DNA of 64,000 bases. Origin: Thalassospira lucentensis. GTDB lineage: Bacteria > Pseudomonadota > Alphaproteobacteria > Rhodospirillales > Thalassospiraceae. The notes beneath the pieces are model-generated. The model ran no database searches. It had not been told where the DNA came from and saw nothing but the letters and a program-made list of their open reading frames with translations. Made by a program: the position numbers and the translations under genes. The stretch covers positions 1 through 64,000 of the forward strand of contig NZ_LPVY01000004.1 of NCBI RefSeq assembly GCF_001613805.1, written 5' to 3'. Shown one piece after another: positions 1-8,718 of this stretch; position 1 is the first letter of the stretch, and each line of letters opens with the position of its first letter.

Positions 1-555
1 AGGTCATCCGAAGCCAGCGTCCAAGTGCCATCACCATTGTCAGTACCCGCCGACAAAGTCGCGCCTTCCGGCACGCCACTAATCGTGACCGTCAGGACTT
101 CGGAACCATCCGTCAGAGCCGTATCGATATCCAGTGCGATAGCACCGTCTTCGGTACCCGAGGCGTTCGAAACTTCCAGCGTCGGAGTGTCAGCAACACC
201 GGAAACATTCACCGTGACAGAAGTCTGGGTCGTCGCACTATCTGCGCCTGCAACAGATGTTGCCGTTACCGCCAGATCAAAGCTGCCCGCGTAATCTTCC
301 GGTGGCGTAATTGTAAGCCCTTCAAGCTGTTCCGGGTTTAACGTCCAGCTGCCATCACCGTTGTTGGTTCCCGCCGACAAAGTGGCACCTTCCGGCACGC
401 CCGAAATCGTCACACTCAACGTCTCGGTCACATCCGAAAGCGCGGCATCAATATCGAGCGCTATTGTCGTATCCTCGTTGCCCGAGGCATTGTCCACCTC
501 AAGCTCCGGTGCATCAGCAAGCGGGTTGAAAGCTTCACCATCAACAAAGACCTGA
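1..555 (-). repeat. Two further Ig/cadherin-like units after the RTX block
   Basis: Cores of the same ~108-residue unit occur near 352 and 27, and the second is cut by the window edge. The unit at the edge shares a long near-identical DNA stretch with a unit 2.9 kb away (see the 82-208 entry). Confidence 0.85.
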
Positions 556-3500
556 AGCTCTTCTATATTGGCAACTTCAACGCCAAGTGCGGCGAGTGCA
601 AGACTGCTCCTGTCGCCGCCATTGATATGATTCTGCAGTTCCTGCAACGCGCTCAGTACATCCGGATCGGAAAGCTGCTCTCCTGTCAGATGAAGCTTGA
701 GGATGTCGGTATTACCGCTGCCATCGACAAGGCCGGTCTGTCCGCTTTCGGGCTCGATCGTATATTCCAGAATGTCGTTGCCCGATCCGCCATCAAGCGT
801 GTCGCCACCCGATCCGGTCAGCGTATCGTCCCACGAACCGCCCGACAGCACATCGGTGCCTTCGCCCCCATCAAGCGTGTCGTTGCCACTGCCACCTTCA
901 AGGGTATCATCACCCGCACCACCAGTAATGATGTCTTCGCCACTGCCACCGTCGAGGTAATCATTCCCCTCGCCACCGGCAATCGTATCGTGCCCGGTAC
1001 CACCATGAACGCTATCGTCTCCGGCACCAGCATCAATCGTATCATGGCCATCACCACCATAAATCGTATCGTTGCCCGCACCCGATGCGATACTGTCGTG
1101 ATCCCAGCCGCCTTCGATGTAATCGTCGGTATCACCGCCAGTGATCTGATCCTTGCCATCGCTGCCAATGATGGTCTCTCGCCCGTCCGATATGACATCA
1201 ACAGTTATGGTATTCGAAACGCTCTGGCTGTCCGTTCCATCAGTCGAAGTCACCGTCACACCGAGGTCAAATGATCCCCAATATTCGTCTGGCGGGGTAA
1301 TCGCCAGGCCATTCAGGTCTTCAGCAGCTAGAGTCCAACTACCATCACCATTGTCGGTGCCGGCAGACAAGGTCGCACCGTCCGGCACGCCAAAGATCGT
1401 GACGGTCAGGACTTCGGATCCATCTGTCAGGCCTGTATCGATATCAAGTGCTATGGCAGAATCTTCGTTGCCAGATGCATTCGCAACATCAAGTGTCGGC
1501 GCATCGGCAACGCCTGCAACATCAACCGTAATGCTGCCTGTTGTGGTCGCAACATCGTCACCATCCGCTGACTGCGCGGTCACGCCGAGATCAAACGAAC
1601 CGCTGAAATCATCCGCCGGGGTAAGCGTCAGTCCTGCAAGCTGATCGGGACTTAGTGTCCAGCTACCGTAACCATTATCAGTACCCGCAGACAGGCTCGC
1701 ACCTTCCGGCACACCGGAGATGGTGACTGTCATAACTTCACTGGCATCGGTCAGACCGGCATCAATATCCAGAGCGATAGCAGAATCTTCAGAGCCATTG
1801 GCATCTGACACACCCAAAGTCGGCGCATCGGCTACACCAGCAACATCTACCGTGATCGTGCCACTACTCGTCGCAACATCTTCGCCATCGGCAGACTGGG
1901 CGGTCACGTTGAGATCAAACGAGCCGCTGAAGTCTTCAGCAGGCGTGATCGTCAAACCGTCAAGGTCATCCGAACCCAGCGTCCATGTGCCATCACCATT
2001 GTCGGTGCCCGCCGACAGGGTTGCGCCTTCCGGAACTCCGCTAATCGTGACGGTCAAAACTTCGCTAGAGTCCGTGAGACCAGCATCAATATCCAGCGCG
2101 ATGGCGGAATCTTCCGAACCACTCGACTCAGAGACGTTCAAAGTCGGCGCATCGGCGACACCGGCAACATCAACCGTAATGCTGCCTGTTGTGGTAGCAA
2201 CATCGTCACCATCCGCTGACTGCGCGGTCACCGTCAGATCAAACGATCCACTGAAATCATCCGCCGGGGTAATCGTCAGACTGTTCAGGTCAGCCGCCGA
2301 CATTGTCCAGCTACCGTCACCGTTATCGGTACCGGCAGACAAGGTCGCACCATCCGGCACGCCACTAATCGTAACGGTTAGAACTTCGGAGCTATCCGTC
2401 AGGCCTGCGTCAATATCGAGCGCAATAGCCGAATCTTCCAAACCACTGGCGTCGGAGATCTCCAGTGTCGGCGCATCGGCAACACCTGCGACATCAACAG
2501 TAATCGTACCCGCAGTTGTCGCAATGTCGCTGCCATCCGCAGATTGCGCGGTGACTGTCAGATCAAACGACCCGCTAAAATCATCCGCTGGTGTGATCGT
2601 CAGGCCTGCGAGCTGATCGGAACTCAGAGTCCAGCTACCATCACCATTATCGGTACCTGCAGACAAGGTCGCACCTTCCGGAACGTCGCTAATCGTGACG
2701 GTCAAAACTTCGCTAGAGTCCGTGAGACCCGTATCAATATCCAGCGCAATAACCGAATCTTCGGAACCACTTGCGTCAGAGAGCTCCAATGTCGGCGCAT
2801 CAGCAACGCCTGCAACGTCAACCGTAATCGTATCCGTCATGGTGGCGACGTCTTCGCCATCAGCAGACTGCGCAGAAACTGTCAGATCAAACGATCCGCT
2901 GAAGTCATTCGCAGGCGTGATCGTCAGACCGTCAAGATCATCCGAACCCAGCGTCCATGTCCCGTCACCATTGTCTGTACCCGCCGACAGGGTAGCACCA
3001 TCCGGAACACCAGAGATCGTGACCGTCAGGACTTCGGAACCATCCGTCAGAGCCGTATCGATATCCAGTGCGATAGCACCGTCTTCGTTACCCGAGGCGT
3101 TCGAAACTTCCAGCGTCGGAGTGTCAGCAACACCGGAAACATCAACAGTAATGCTGCCCGTGGTGGTCGCGACATCTCCACCATCTGCAGACTGGGCGGT
3201 GATCGTAAGATCAAACGATCCGCTAAAATCATCCGCTGGCGTGATAGCCAAACCGTTCAGATCCGCAGCAGACAATGTCCAGCTGCCGTCTCCATTATCG
3301 GTACCTGCAGACAAAGTCGCGCCTTCCGGCACGCCACTAATCGTGACGGTCAATACTTCAGATGAATCTGTAAGACCCGCATCGATATCCAGTGCAATGC
3401 CGCTGTCTTCGGAACCAGTGGGGTTCGAAACTCCCAGCGTCGGAGTGTCAGCAACACCTGCAACATCGACCGTGATCGTACTGCTAGTCGTCGCAACGTC

Positions 3501-5084
3501 TTCGCCATCGGCAGACGTCGCCATCACGCCAAGCTCGAAACTGCCAGAAAAGTCATTCGCAGGCGTAATCGTCAGACCATTCAGGTCCTCGGCAGACAGC
3601 GTCCAGGTGCCATCACCATTGTCAGTACCCGCCGACAGGGTTGCACCATCCGGAACGCCACTAATCGTGATAGTCAGGACTTCAGATGCATCTGTCAGCC
3701 CCGCATCGATATTCAGCGTAATAGCCGAATCTTCGGAACCACTTGCATCAGAAGCCGCCAATGTCGGCGCATCCGCGACACCGGCAACATCAACCGTAAT
3801 CTCTTCGACTACGACTGCGCTATCCGTGCCGTCAATTGTCGAGACAGATACGGTCAGGTCGAAGCTGCCGCTGAAATTTTCACCGGGTGTGATCGTCAGG
3901 CCGTCGAGGTCGGCGACATCAAGGGTCCAGGTTCCATCTCCATTATCGGTTCCGGCAGACAGGGTTGCACCATCGAGCACGCCTGAGATGGTGATCGAAA
4001 TGCCCTCGTTCGCGTCAAGCAGTTCGGTATCAATCGACAGCGCTATCGCGCTGTCTTCCTCGCCAGATGCATCGCTGACATCCAGCGTCGCACCATCCGC
4101 AACAGCCGCGACATCAACCGTGAAGGATGTACTTGTGGAGGATTTGCTGCCGTTTGCCTCGGTGCTGGTTGCGGTCACCGAAAGATCGAAACTGCCATTG
4201 TAATTTTCGCCCGGCGTTATCGTGAGGCCCGCGAGCTGCCCTAGCGTCAGCGTCCAGGTACCGTTACCGTTATTCGTGCCCGCTGACAAAACCGCGCCAT
4301 CAGGCACACCCGAGATCGTGATCGAGAGTGTTTCGTTTCCACCATCAAGGTCACGAAGAGCTGCGGACACGTCAAGCGAGATCGCGCTGTCTTCATCGCC
4401 GATAACATCTGCTGCCGACAGGCTGGGTGCATCGGCAACTTTTGCCACTTCGACCTGAGGCTCCTCCTCCAGAGCGTCATTTGCGTCGTCAGAGGCAACC
4501 GCGCCTGCAGGTACCGCGTTTTCGGAAGCTTCTGGCGTTGCCTGCACAACGAAATCGGGTTCAGAATTTTCTCCCGATCGGCCTCGACCACCTTCACGCG
4601 CGCCAGGAATCGTTGTTGTGTCCGGTGTGGAAACCGGTTGCAGGTTCTGCGGATTGCCTGTTTCACCACCACGAAGGGAGATCGGCTCCCGGCCGGAACT
4701 GCCATCAGCGGTTTCAGATCCCTCGCCAACCGTGTCTATGTTGTTTTCAAGTTCTGTGCGCTCGGACTCGGCCAGAGTCTGCTTTTCGGTCGCCTCGGCC
4801 TGGATTGTTTCCTCTGCCCGCTTGTCACCGGCATTGCGGCGGCGAAACTCGCGCTGCTGTTCGCCTTGCGGGTTATTGACCTGATTGCCGTAATGAACAT
4901 TGCCAAGCTGTTCGTTGGAACCGGCCCCGTCCCCATCCTGATCGCCATGCAGTTCGACATGTTCGTCCGCATCATCGTCACCGCGATCATCACGCATAAG
5001 ATCATCACCGCCGGTACCGGTGTCTGACCGGTTGCCGTCCAGTTCATTGCGAGTGTCTTCTGCGTCGCGAGGATCGTCCGCCAT
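1..5084 (-). CDS. Giant Ig/cadherin-like repeat and RTX secreted protein (type I secretion substrate, 3' end outside window)
   Basis: The frame is open from an ATG at 5084 to the left edge without a stop (about 1694 codons). I checked the frame at the start, in the RTX block and at the edge. The N-terminal ~200 residues are acidic, low-complexity and have no signal peptide. Ten units of about 108 residues follow, each carrying a core like GVPDGATLSAGTDNGDG plus WTL and ending in TVDVAGVADAP. An RTX block of GGxGxD-type calcium-binding nonapeptides lies at about 1190-760, and two more Ig-like units reach the edge. GGAGA lies about 9 nt before the start. The gene follows two ABC exporter genes and an hlyD gene on the same strand, so it is probably their substrate: a surface adhesin or large exoprotein. 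The usual C-terminal secretion signal would lie outside the window. Function is inferred from architecture. Confidence 0.9.
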   Translation of the reverse strand, partial: MADDPRDAEDTRNELDGNRSDTGTGGDDLMRDDRGDDDADEHVELHGDQDGDGAGSNEQLGNVHYGNQVNNPQGEQQREFRRRNAGDKRAEETIQAEATEKQTLAESERTELENNIDTVGEGSETADGSSGREPISLRGGETGNPQNLQPVSTPDTTTIPGAREGGRGRSGENSEPDFVVQATPEASENAVPAGAVASDDANDALEEEPQVEVAKVADAPSLSAADVIGDEDSAISLDVSAALRDLDGGNETLSITISGVPDGAVLSAGTNNGNGTWTLTLGQLAGLTITPGENYNGSFDLSVTATSTEANGSKSSTSTSFTVDVAAVADGATLDVSDASGEEDSAIALSIDTELLDANEGISITISGVLDGATLSAGTDNGDGTWTLDVADLDGLTITPGENFSGSFDLTVSVSTIDGTDSAVVVEEITVDVAGVADAPTLAASDASGSEDSAITLNIDAGLTDASEVLTITISGVPDGATLSAGTDNGDGTWTLSAEDLNGLTITPANDFSGSFELGVMATSADGEDVATTSSTITVDVAGVADTPTLGVSNPTGSEDSGIALDIDAGLTDSSEVLTVTISGVPEGATLSAGTDNGDGSWTLSAADLNGLAITPADDFSGSFDLTITAQSADGGDVATTTGSITVDVSGVADTPTLEVSNASGNEDGAIALDIDTALTDGSEVLTVTISGVPDGATLSAGTDNGDGTWTLGSDDLDGLTITPANDFSGSFDLTVSAQSADGEDVATMTDTITVDVAGVADAPTLELSDASGSEDSVIALDIDTGLTDSSEVLTVTISDVPEGATLSAGTDNGDGSWTLSSDQLAGLTITPADDFSGSFDLTVTAQSADGSDIATTAGTITVDVAGVADAPTLEISDASGLEDSAIALDIDAGLTDSSEVLTVTISGVPDGATLSAGTDNGDGSWTMSAADLNSLTITPADDFSGSFDLTVTAQSADGDDVATTTGSITVDVAGVADAPTLNVSESSGSEDSAIALDIDAGLTDSSEVLTVTISGVPEGATLSAGTDNGDGTWTLGSDDLDGLTITPAEDFSGSFDLNVTAQSADGEDVATSSGTITVDVAGVADAPTLGVSDANGSEDSAIALDIDAGLTDASEVMTVTISGVPEGASLSAGTDNGYGSWTLSPDQLAGLTLTPADDFSGSFDLGVTAQSADGDDVATTTGSITVDVAGVADAPTLDVANASGNEDSAIALDIDTGLTDGSEVLTVTIFGVPDGATLSAGTDNGDGSWTLAAEDLNGLAITPPDEYWGSFDLGVTVTSTDGTDSQSVSNTITVDVISDGRETIIGSDGKDQITGGDTDDYIEGGWDHDSIASGAGNDTIYGGDGHDTIDAGAGDDSVHGGTGHDTIAGGEGNDYLDGGSGEDIITGGAGDDTLEGGSGNDTLDGGEGTDVLSGGSWDDTLTGSGGDTLDGGSGNDILEYTIEPESGQTGLVDGSGNTDILKLHLTGEQLSDPDVLSALQELQNHINGGDRSSLALAALGVEVANIEELQVFVDGEAFNPLADAPELEVDNASGNEDTTIALDIDAALSDVTETLSVTISGVPEGATLSAGTNNGDGSWTLNPEQLEGLTITPPEDYAGSFDLAVTATSVAGADSATTQTSVTVNVSGVADTPTLEVSNASGTEDGAIALDIDTALTDGSEVLTVTISGVPEGATLSAGTDNGDGTWTLASDD
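82..208. repeat. 127-bp near-identical direct repeat, partner at 3016-3142
   Basis: Bases 82-208 and 3016-3142 match at 126 of 127 positions; the single difference is G at 154 against T at 3088. The adjoining bases 52-89 instead match 3310-3347 perfectly (38 of 38), which is a neighbouring unit. This mosaic pattern suggests recent recombination or gene conversion between repeat units on either side of the RTX block. Confidence 0.9.
760..1200 (-). repeat. RTX nonapeptide block inside the giant protein
   Basis: The minus-strand translation is a run of GG-x-G-x-D repeats (for example GGSGNDTLDGGEGTD), the calcium-binding parallel beta-roll of hemolysin-type proteins. The block sits between two sets of Ig-like units, not at the C terminus. 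It is followed by a ~60-residue non-repeat linker (about 760-560) and then Ig-like units again. Confidence 0.9.
1230..4480 (-). repeat. Ten tandem ~324-bp Ig/cadherin-like coding units
   Basis: The sequence encoding the GDGxWTL core recurs near 1336, 1661, 1985, 2308, 2632, 2958, 3282, 3605, 3928 and 4253, a spacing of about 324 bp (108 codons). Units are close in DNA as well as protein sequence. The two units nearest the N terminus (about 3850-4480) are the most diverged, and the middle units are the most alike. Confidence 0.9.
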
Positions 5085-5132
5085 CTAACCCATTCTCCGA
5101 GAAATGCGGGAAGGGAATCCCTGATCCGCATT

Positions 5133-5152
5133 TCTATACAAAAGTATAGAAT
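5133..5152. promoter_or_regulatory. Perfect 8-bp inverted repeat before the giant repeat gene
   Basis: Arms TTCTATAC and GTATAGAA are separated by AAAA in the 146-nt gap between the hlyD stop (5231) and the giant gene start (5084). On the minus strand the palindrome contains TATACT, a good -10 hexamer, about 60 nt upstream of the ATG. It may be an operator overlapping a separate promoter for the substrate gene. No T-run follows that would make it an intrinsic terminator. Confidence 0.5.
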
Positions 5153-5230
5153 TCTCTGTTTTACTAGAGAAACTTGCGGCCAGGCAGTAGAAATGAAATG
5201 AACATTTCCAGCGGGACCATTTATGAAAAC

Positions 5231-6583
5231 TCAGCGTTCGCTAAATGCCTGATCAAGCGAGACATAAACCGGCTTGAGCAGATATTGCAGCAATGTCCTT
5301 TCACCCGTCTGGATGTCGGCCTGAACCGTCATGCCAGGGATAATCGGCTGAGCGCGGGCACCCTCACCGACCCGGTCGGAATCAAGTGCCACCCTTCCTT
5401 TATAATACGGTCGGCCTTCTTCATCAACAAAAGTAGAGGCCGATATCGATACCAATTCACCACTTATACTACCATATCGTATATAATCAAACGCACTGAC
5501 TTTAACAGTCACCGGCTGCCCCAAATGGACATGGCCGATATCCTCGGTCGAAATCCGGGTTTCGGCGACCAGCGCCTCGTCAGTTGGCACCAGTTCCATG
5601 ACCACCTGTGCCGGAGCAATAACCCCACCAATCGTCGTAAATTGCAGCCCCTTGATATAACCTTTGGATGGCGCGCGAATTTCAAGTCGCGCGACCCTGT
5701 CCTTAAGCTTGCGCAGGGCCTCATCAGCCTGGGCAATTTCACCACCAAGCCGACCGAGTTCACTCAGCGCTTCCTCGCGCTGACTGTGTTCCAATTCATT
5801 CTGACGCAAGTTGGCTTCGGCGATGGTTTCGCGTGCACGTGCCATTTCCGCAACCACGCCCGAAAGATTGCCCTGCGCCTCGTTCAGTTCGCGCTGGATA
5901 TTCAGGAACAGCACCTTGGAGTTCAGGCCCTGTTCATAGAGCGAGCGACGCATCGTTACTTCCTGATTGAGCAGGTCGACAGAACGGCGCAATGTAGCTT
6001 CCTGTTGCTGGAGCTGGGCCAGTTCGGCATTGCGCTCCTTGATCTGGACTTCGAGGATTTCGCGCTGACTGCTATCAAGATCGGTCTTGATCCGATAGAT
6101 TTCCTGCTGATTCTTTGCCAGTTCAGGATACCGGTCTATCAGAAGGGTAAAATCGGGTTCACGCGATTCTGCAAGTGCGCGATAACGTTCGGCTTCAAGA
6201 CGCAGGCTCGCCAGTTTGGTTTCGGCCTGCGACAATTCTGCCTGCGATGCCTCGGGTTTCAGGCGCATCAGAACCTGATCTTTCTCGACCAGATCACCGT
6301 CACGTACCATGATTTCGGAAATGATCCCGCCTTCAAGATGCTGGATCTTGTTGACCGCACCGGTCGGCATCACCTGCCCGAAGGTGGTTGCCGTTTCCTT
6401 GATCTGAGTGGTTGCCGCCCACGCGACCAGGGCGATGAAACCAACCGAAAGCATGACCATTGCCGAACGGACAAAGACAGAAATTCCGCCTTCTTCCAGC
6501 AATACAGCATGTGACAGATAGCGTGCCATGCGGCGCGACTGGCGGAACCGTTCTATTGCGGTGTTCTGAACTGCTTCGCTCAT
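5231..6583 (-). CDS. Type I secretion membrane fusion protein, HlyD family
   Basis: 450 residues, the usual size for the periplasmic adaptor that links the ABC exporter to a TolC-like outer-membrane channel. One N-terminal membrane segment (about residues 37-57) follows a short cytoplasmic tail. Next come the lipoyl-like half motif (VNKIQHLEGGIISEI, about 77-92), a long heptad-rich coiled coil (about 110-290), and the beta-barrel with the family-typical C-terminal stretch ending in LLQYLLKPV. The ATG overlaps the stop of the upstream ABC gene as ATGA, and GGAGG sits inside the end of that gene, so the two are translationally coupled. No tolC-like gene is in the window. Confidence 0.93.
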   Translation of the reverse strand: MSEAVQNTAIERFRQSRRMARYLSHAVLLEEGGISVFVRSAMVMLSVGFIALVAWAATTQIKETATTFGQVMPTGAVNKIQHLEGGIISEIMVRDGDLVEKDQVLMRLKPEASQAELSQAETKLASLRLEAERYRALAESREPDFTLLIDRYPELAKNQQEIYRIKTDLDSSQREILEVQIKERNAELAQLQQQEATLRRSVDLLNQEVTMRRSLYEQGLNSKVLFLNIQRELNEAQGNLSGVVAEMARARETIAEANLRQNELEHSQREEALSELGRLGGEIAQADEALRKLKDRVARLEIRAPSKGYIKGLQFTTIGGVIAPAQVVMELVPTDEALVAETRISTEDIGHVHLGQPVTVKVSAFDYIRYGSISGELVSISASTFVDEEGRPYYKGRVALDSDRVGEGARAQPIIPGMTVQADIQTGERTLLQYLLKPVYVSLDQAFSER

Positions 6584-8718
6584 AGGAAACCTCCGTCAAG
6601 CACCTGCTGCTTGATGCGAGCAGGCGGTGCATCGGCGCGCACCTGCCCGGCTTCAAGAACAATTATGCGGTCGGCCAGATCAAGGTGGCTGGGCCGATGG
6701 GTAATGAGGAAAATCGTCGATCCGCCGCGCAGGCGATTGATCGCATGCTGGAATGCCCGATCCGCTTTCTGATCCAAACCATTGGTGGGCTCGTCAAACA
6801 GGATGATCGGAGCTTCGCGGACAAAGGCACGCGCCAGCGCAAGTCGCTGCAGGAAGCTCGCCGAAAAGCGCGACGAATGCTGATCCCCGATCCGGGTTTC
6901 AAAACCATCTGGCAATGCCTCGATTTCGGAAAGAATGCCCGCGGACATACAGGCCATCCGCAATTCATCCGGCGATGCGATCGGGTTGGCAAGGCGCAGG
7001 TTTTGCGCAATTGATCCGCGGAAAAATTCAACATCCTGCGGCACATAGGAAATCGACTGACGCAGGGTTTGCGGGTCCATCTGGCGAATATCCGCCCCGT
7101 CAATCAGGACCGCCCCGGCCTGTGGCTGATACATCCCGGCGATCAATTTGATCAGCGATGACTTGCCGGCCCCGTTCGATCCAACAACCGCAACCACCTG
7201 CCCGGCCTTGATATCGAAATTCACGCCAACAAGTGCCGGATCGGAGTCCGGCGTATAACGGAAACTGACACGCGAGAAGGTGACATTGCCTTCAAACCGG
7301 CGTTGACCAACGGTACGCGGCACCAGATCACGTTCCGGCGCAAGGGTCATCAGACGGTTTATCTGCCGGACAGACCCGCGAAGCTGGGCAAGACGCGGCA
7401 TGCCGACAAATGCCTGATTGATCGGGCCAAGAACACGCCACGCCAGCATCATCGATGCCACCAGCGCACCGATAGTCATTGAACCGGCCATCACCTGCGC
7501 TGCACCAAAGGCAAGAATAAGCGCACCGGCAGAAATCATCAAAATCTGGGCAGACGTGTTGATCACATTATTGACCATCGCCACCCGGAATCCGGCATAG
7601 GCCGTATCGGCCGAAATATCGCGAAACCGCGACAACCAGCGATGTTCTGCACCGGTATATTTCAGCGCCTGCATTTTACCGACTGTCTCGACAAGGAATT
7701 CCTGCCGGTTCGCACCATTGCGGCCAAGTTCCGAAACCCGTCGCGATACGACCGGGAAGGACACCATGCCGATCAGCACAAAAACAACAATCAGCCCAAT
7801 CGGAATAAGGGCAAGCCAGCCTCCAAGGATTGCCAGCACGATCAGGAAGATCGGCAGGAACGGCATTTCAAGAATGACAAGCGCCATTGGTCCGCTGAAG
7901 AATTCACGCACGCTTTCAAAATCGCGAATGCGCGATATCTGCACCCCGACCGGTGCCCGTTCGGTAAAGGCCGGAGGCAGGGACAAAAGACGTTCGAAAA
8001 TGGCACTGCTGACAAGGGTATCAAGGCGCGCACCAAAATGGCAGACCATCTGACTGCGCAAATTGCGCAAGACCCAGTCAAGGATCAGGACAATACCCAT
8101 GCCAATCCCGAACTGGATTAGCATCGGGATGGATCGCGTGCCGATAACCCGGTCATATATCCCCATGACAAACAGCGGGCTGGCCAAGGCCATAAGATTG
8201 AGCGTCAGGGTAATCAGCAAAAGCTGTCCACCAAGAGCAGAAAACCTGTCCGTAATTCCGCCGAACCAGCCACGCTTGTCATCTTCAAAGAATCGCTCGT
8301 TCCGGCCAGCTTGGGTGAACTGAAACAACCGCCCGGGCAGATTGCCAGGTTGGATCACCTTTTCGCGGCTGGTGCCGCCATCAAAGACACGGATGCCAAC
8401 ATTTTCCGGCTTGATCACCACAAGGGCTGTGCCGTTATCGGGCACAAACAGGCAGGGCATCAGGCGATCATCAATCCGGTCAAATGTGGTATCAATCTCG
8501 CGCGAGCGGTAATTCAGGTTCGCCAGCACATTGCGAAAATCGGTAAGATCAAGTGCCTCATCCATATGCGGCAATGCTTCAGCAACCTGACGGGGCAGCC
8601 CGCGCCAGCCAAGCGCCTGCAATAGCGGCCAAAGACAGGCATCGAAATCCGACTGGGCGTCGTGGCTCGCAAGCCCCATACGGTAGTTCAGCGCGAAATC
8701 CATGTTTTCGATATTCAT
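6580..8718 (-). CDS. Type I secretion ABC exporter subunit with C39-like N-terminal domain
   Basis: 712 residues. The first ~150 residues resemble the C39-peptidase-like domain of type I exporters without an obvious catalytic cysteine motif, so it is probably substrate-docking only. Six membrane segments span about 160-430. The nucleotide-binding domain has Walker A GSNGAGKS (513-520), Q-loop Gln561, Walker B IILFDE (638-643) and switch His674. The ABC signature is degenerate: FSASF at 618-622 where LSGGQ is expected. The start overlaps the stop of the preceding ABC gene (ATGA). With two adjacent and dissimilar ABC genes, a heterodimeric exporter is likely. The probable cargo is the giant repeat protein downstream. 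Confidence 0.92.
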   Translation of the reverse strand: MNIENMDFALNYRMGLASHDAQSDFDACLWPLLQALGWRGLPRQVAEALPHMDEALDLTDFRNVLANLNYRSREIDTTFDRIDDRLMPCLFVPDNGTALVVIKPENVGIRVFDGGTSREKVIQPGNLPGRLFQFTQAGRNERFFEDDKRGWFGGITDRFSALGGQLLLITLTLNLMALASPLFVMGIYDRVIGTRSIPMLIQFGIGMGIVLILDWVLRNLRSQMVCHFGARLDTLVSSAIFERLLSLPPAFTERAPVGVQISRIRDFESVREFFSGPMALVILEMPFLPIFLIVLAILGGWLALIPIGLIVVFVLIGMVSFPVVSRRVSELGRNGANRQEFLVETVGKMQALKYTGAEHRWLSRFRDISADTAYAGFRVAMVNNVINTSAQILMISAGALILAFGAAQVMAGSMTIGALVASMMLAWRVLGPINQAFVGMPRLAQLRGSVRQINRLMTLAPERDLVPRTVGQRRFEGNVTFSRVSFRYTPDSDPALVGVNFDIKAGQVVAVVGSNGAGKSSLIKLIAGMYQPQAGAVLIDGADIRQMDPQTLRQSISYVPQDVEFFRGSIAQNLRLANPIASPDELRMACMSAGILSEIEALPDGFETRIGDQHSSRFSASFLQRLALARAFVREAPIILFDEPTNGLDQKADRAFQHAINRLRGGSTIFLITHRPSHLDLADRIIVLEAGQVRADAPPARIKQQVLDGGFL

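Noticed and set aside
627..1274. Plus-strand frame rich in Ile/Val/Ala repeats
   Set aside because: Antisense of the RTX nonapeptide block; the minus strand gives clear GGxGxD repeats in frame with the rest of the giant protein.
2695..4203. Long open frame (about 500 codons) on the plus strand through the repeat region
   Set aside because: It is the antisense shadow of the periodic Ig-like units. Its product is low-complexity Ser/Pro/Val sequence repeating with the 324-bp period, and the opposite strand encodes a coherent domain architecture.
1..4480. Regular ~324-bp repeats as a possible CRISPR or satellite array
   Set aside because: The period is a coding unit of 108 codons with conserved frame and diverged DNA; there are no short direct repeats with unique spacers.
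5174..6514. 446-codon plus-strand frame
   Set aside because: Antisense to hlyD, which has full domain structure and a coupled start. The plus-strand product has no recognisable motif.
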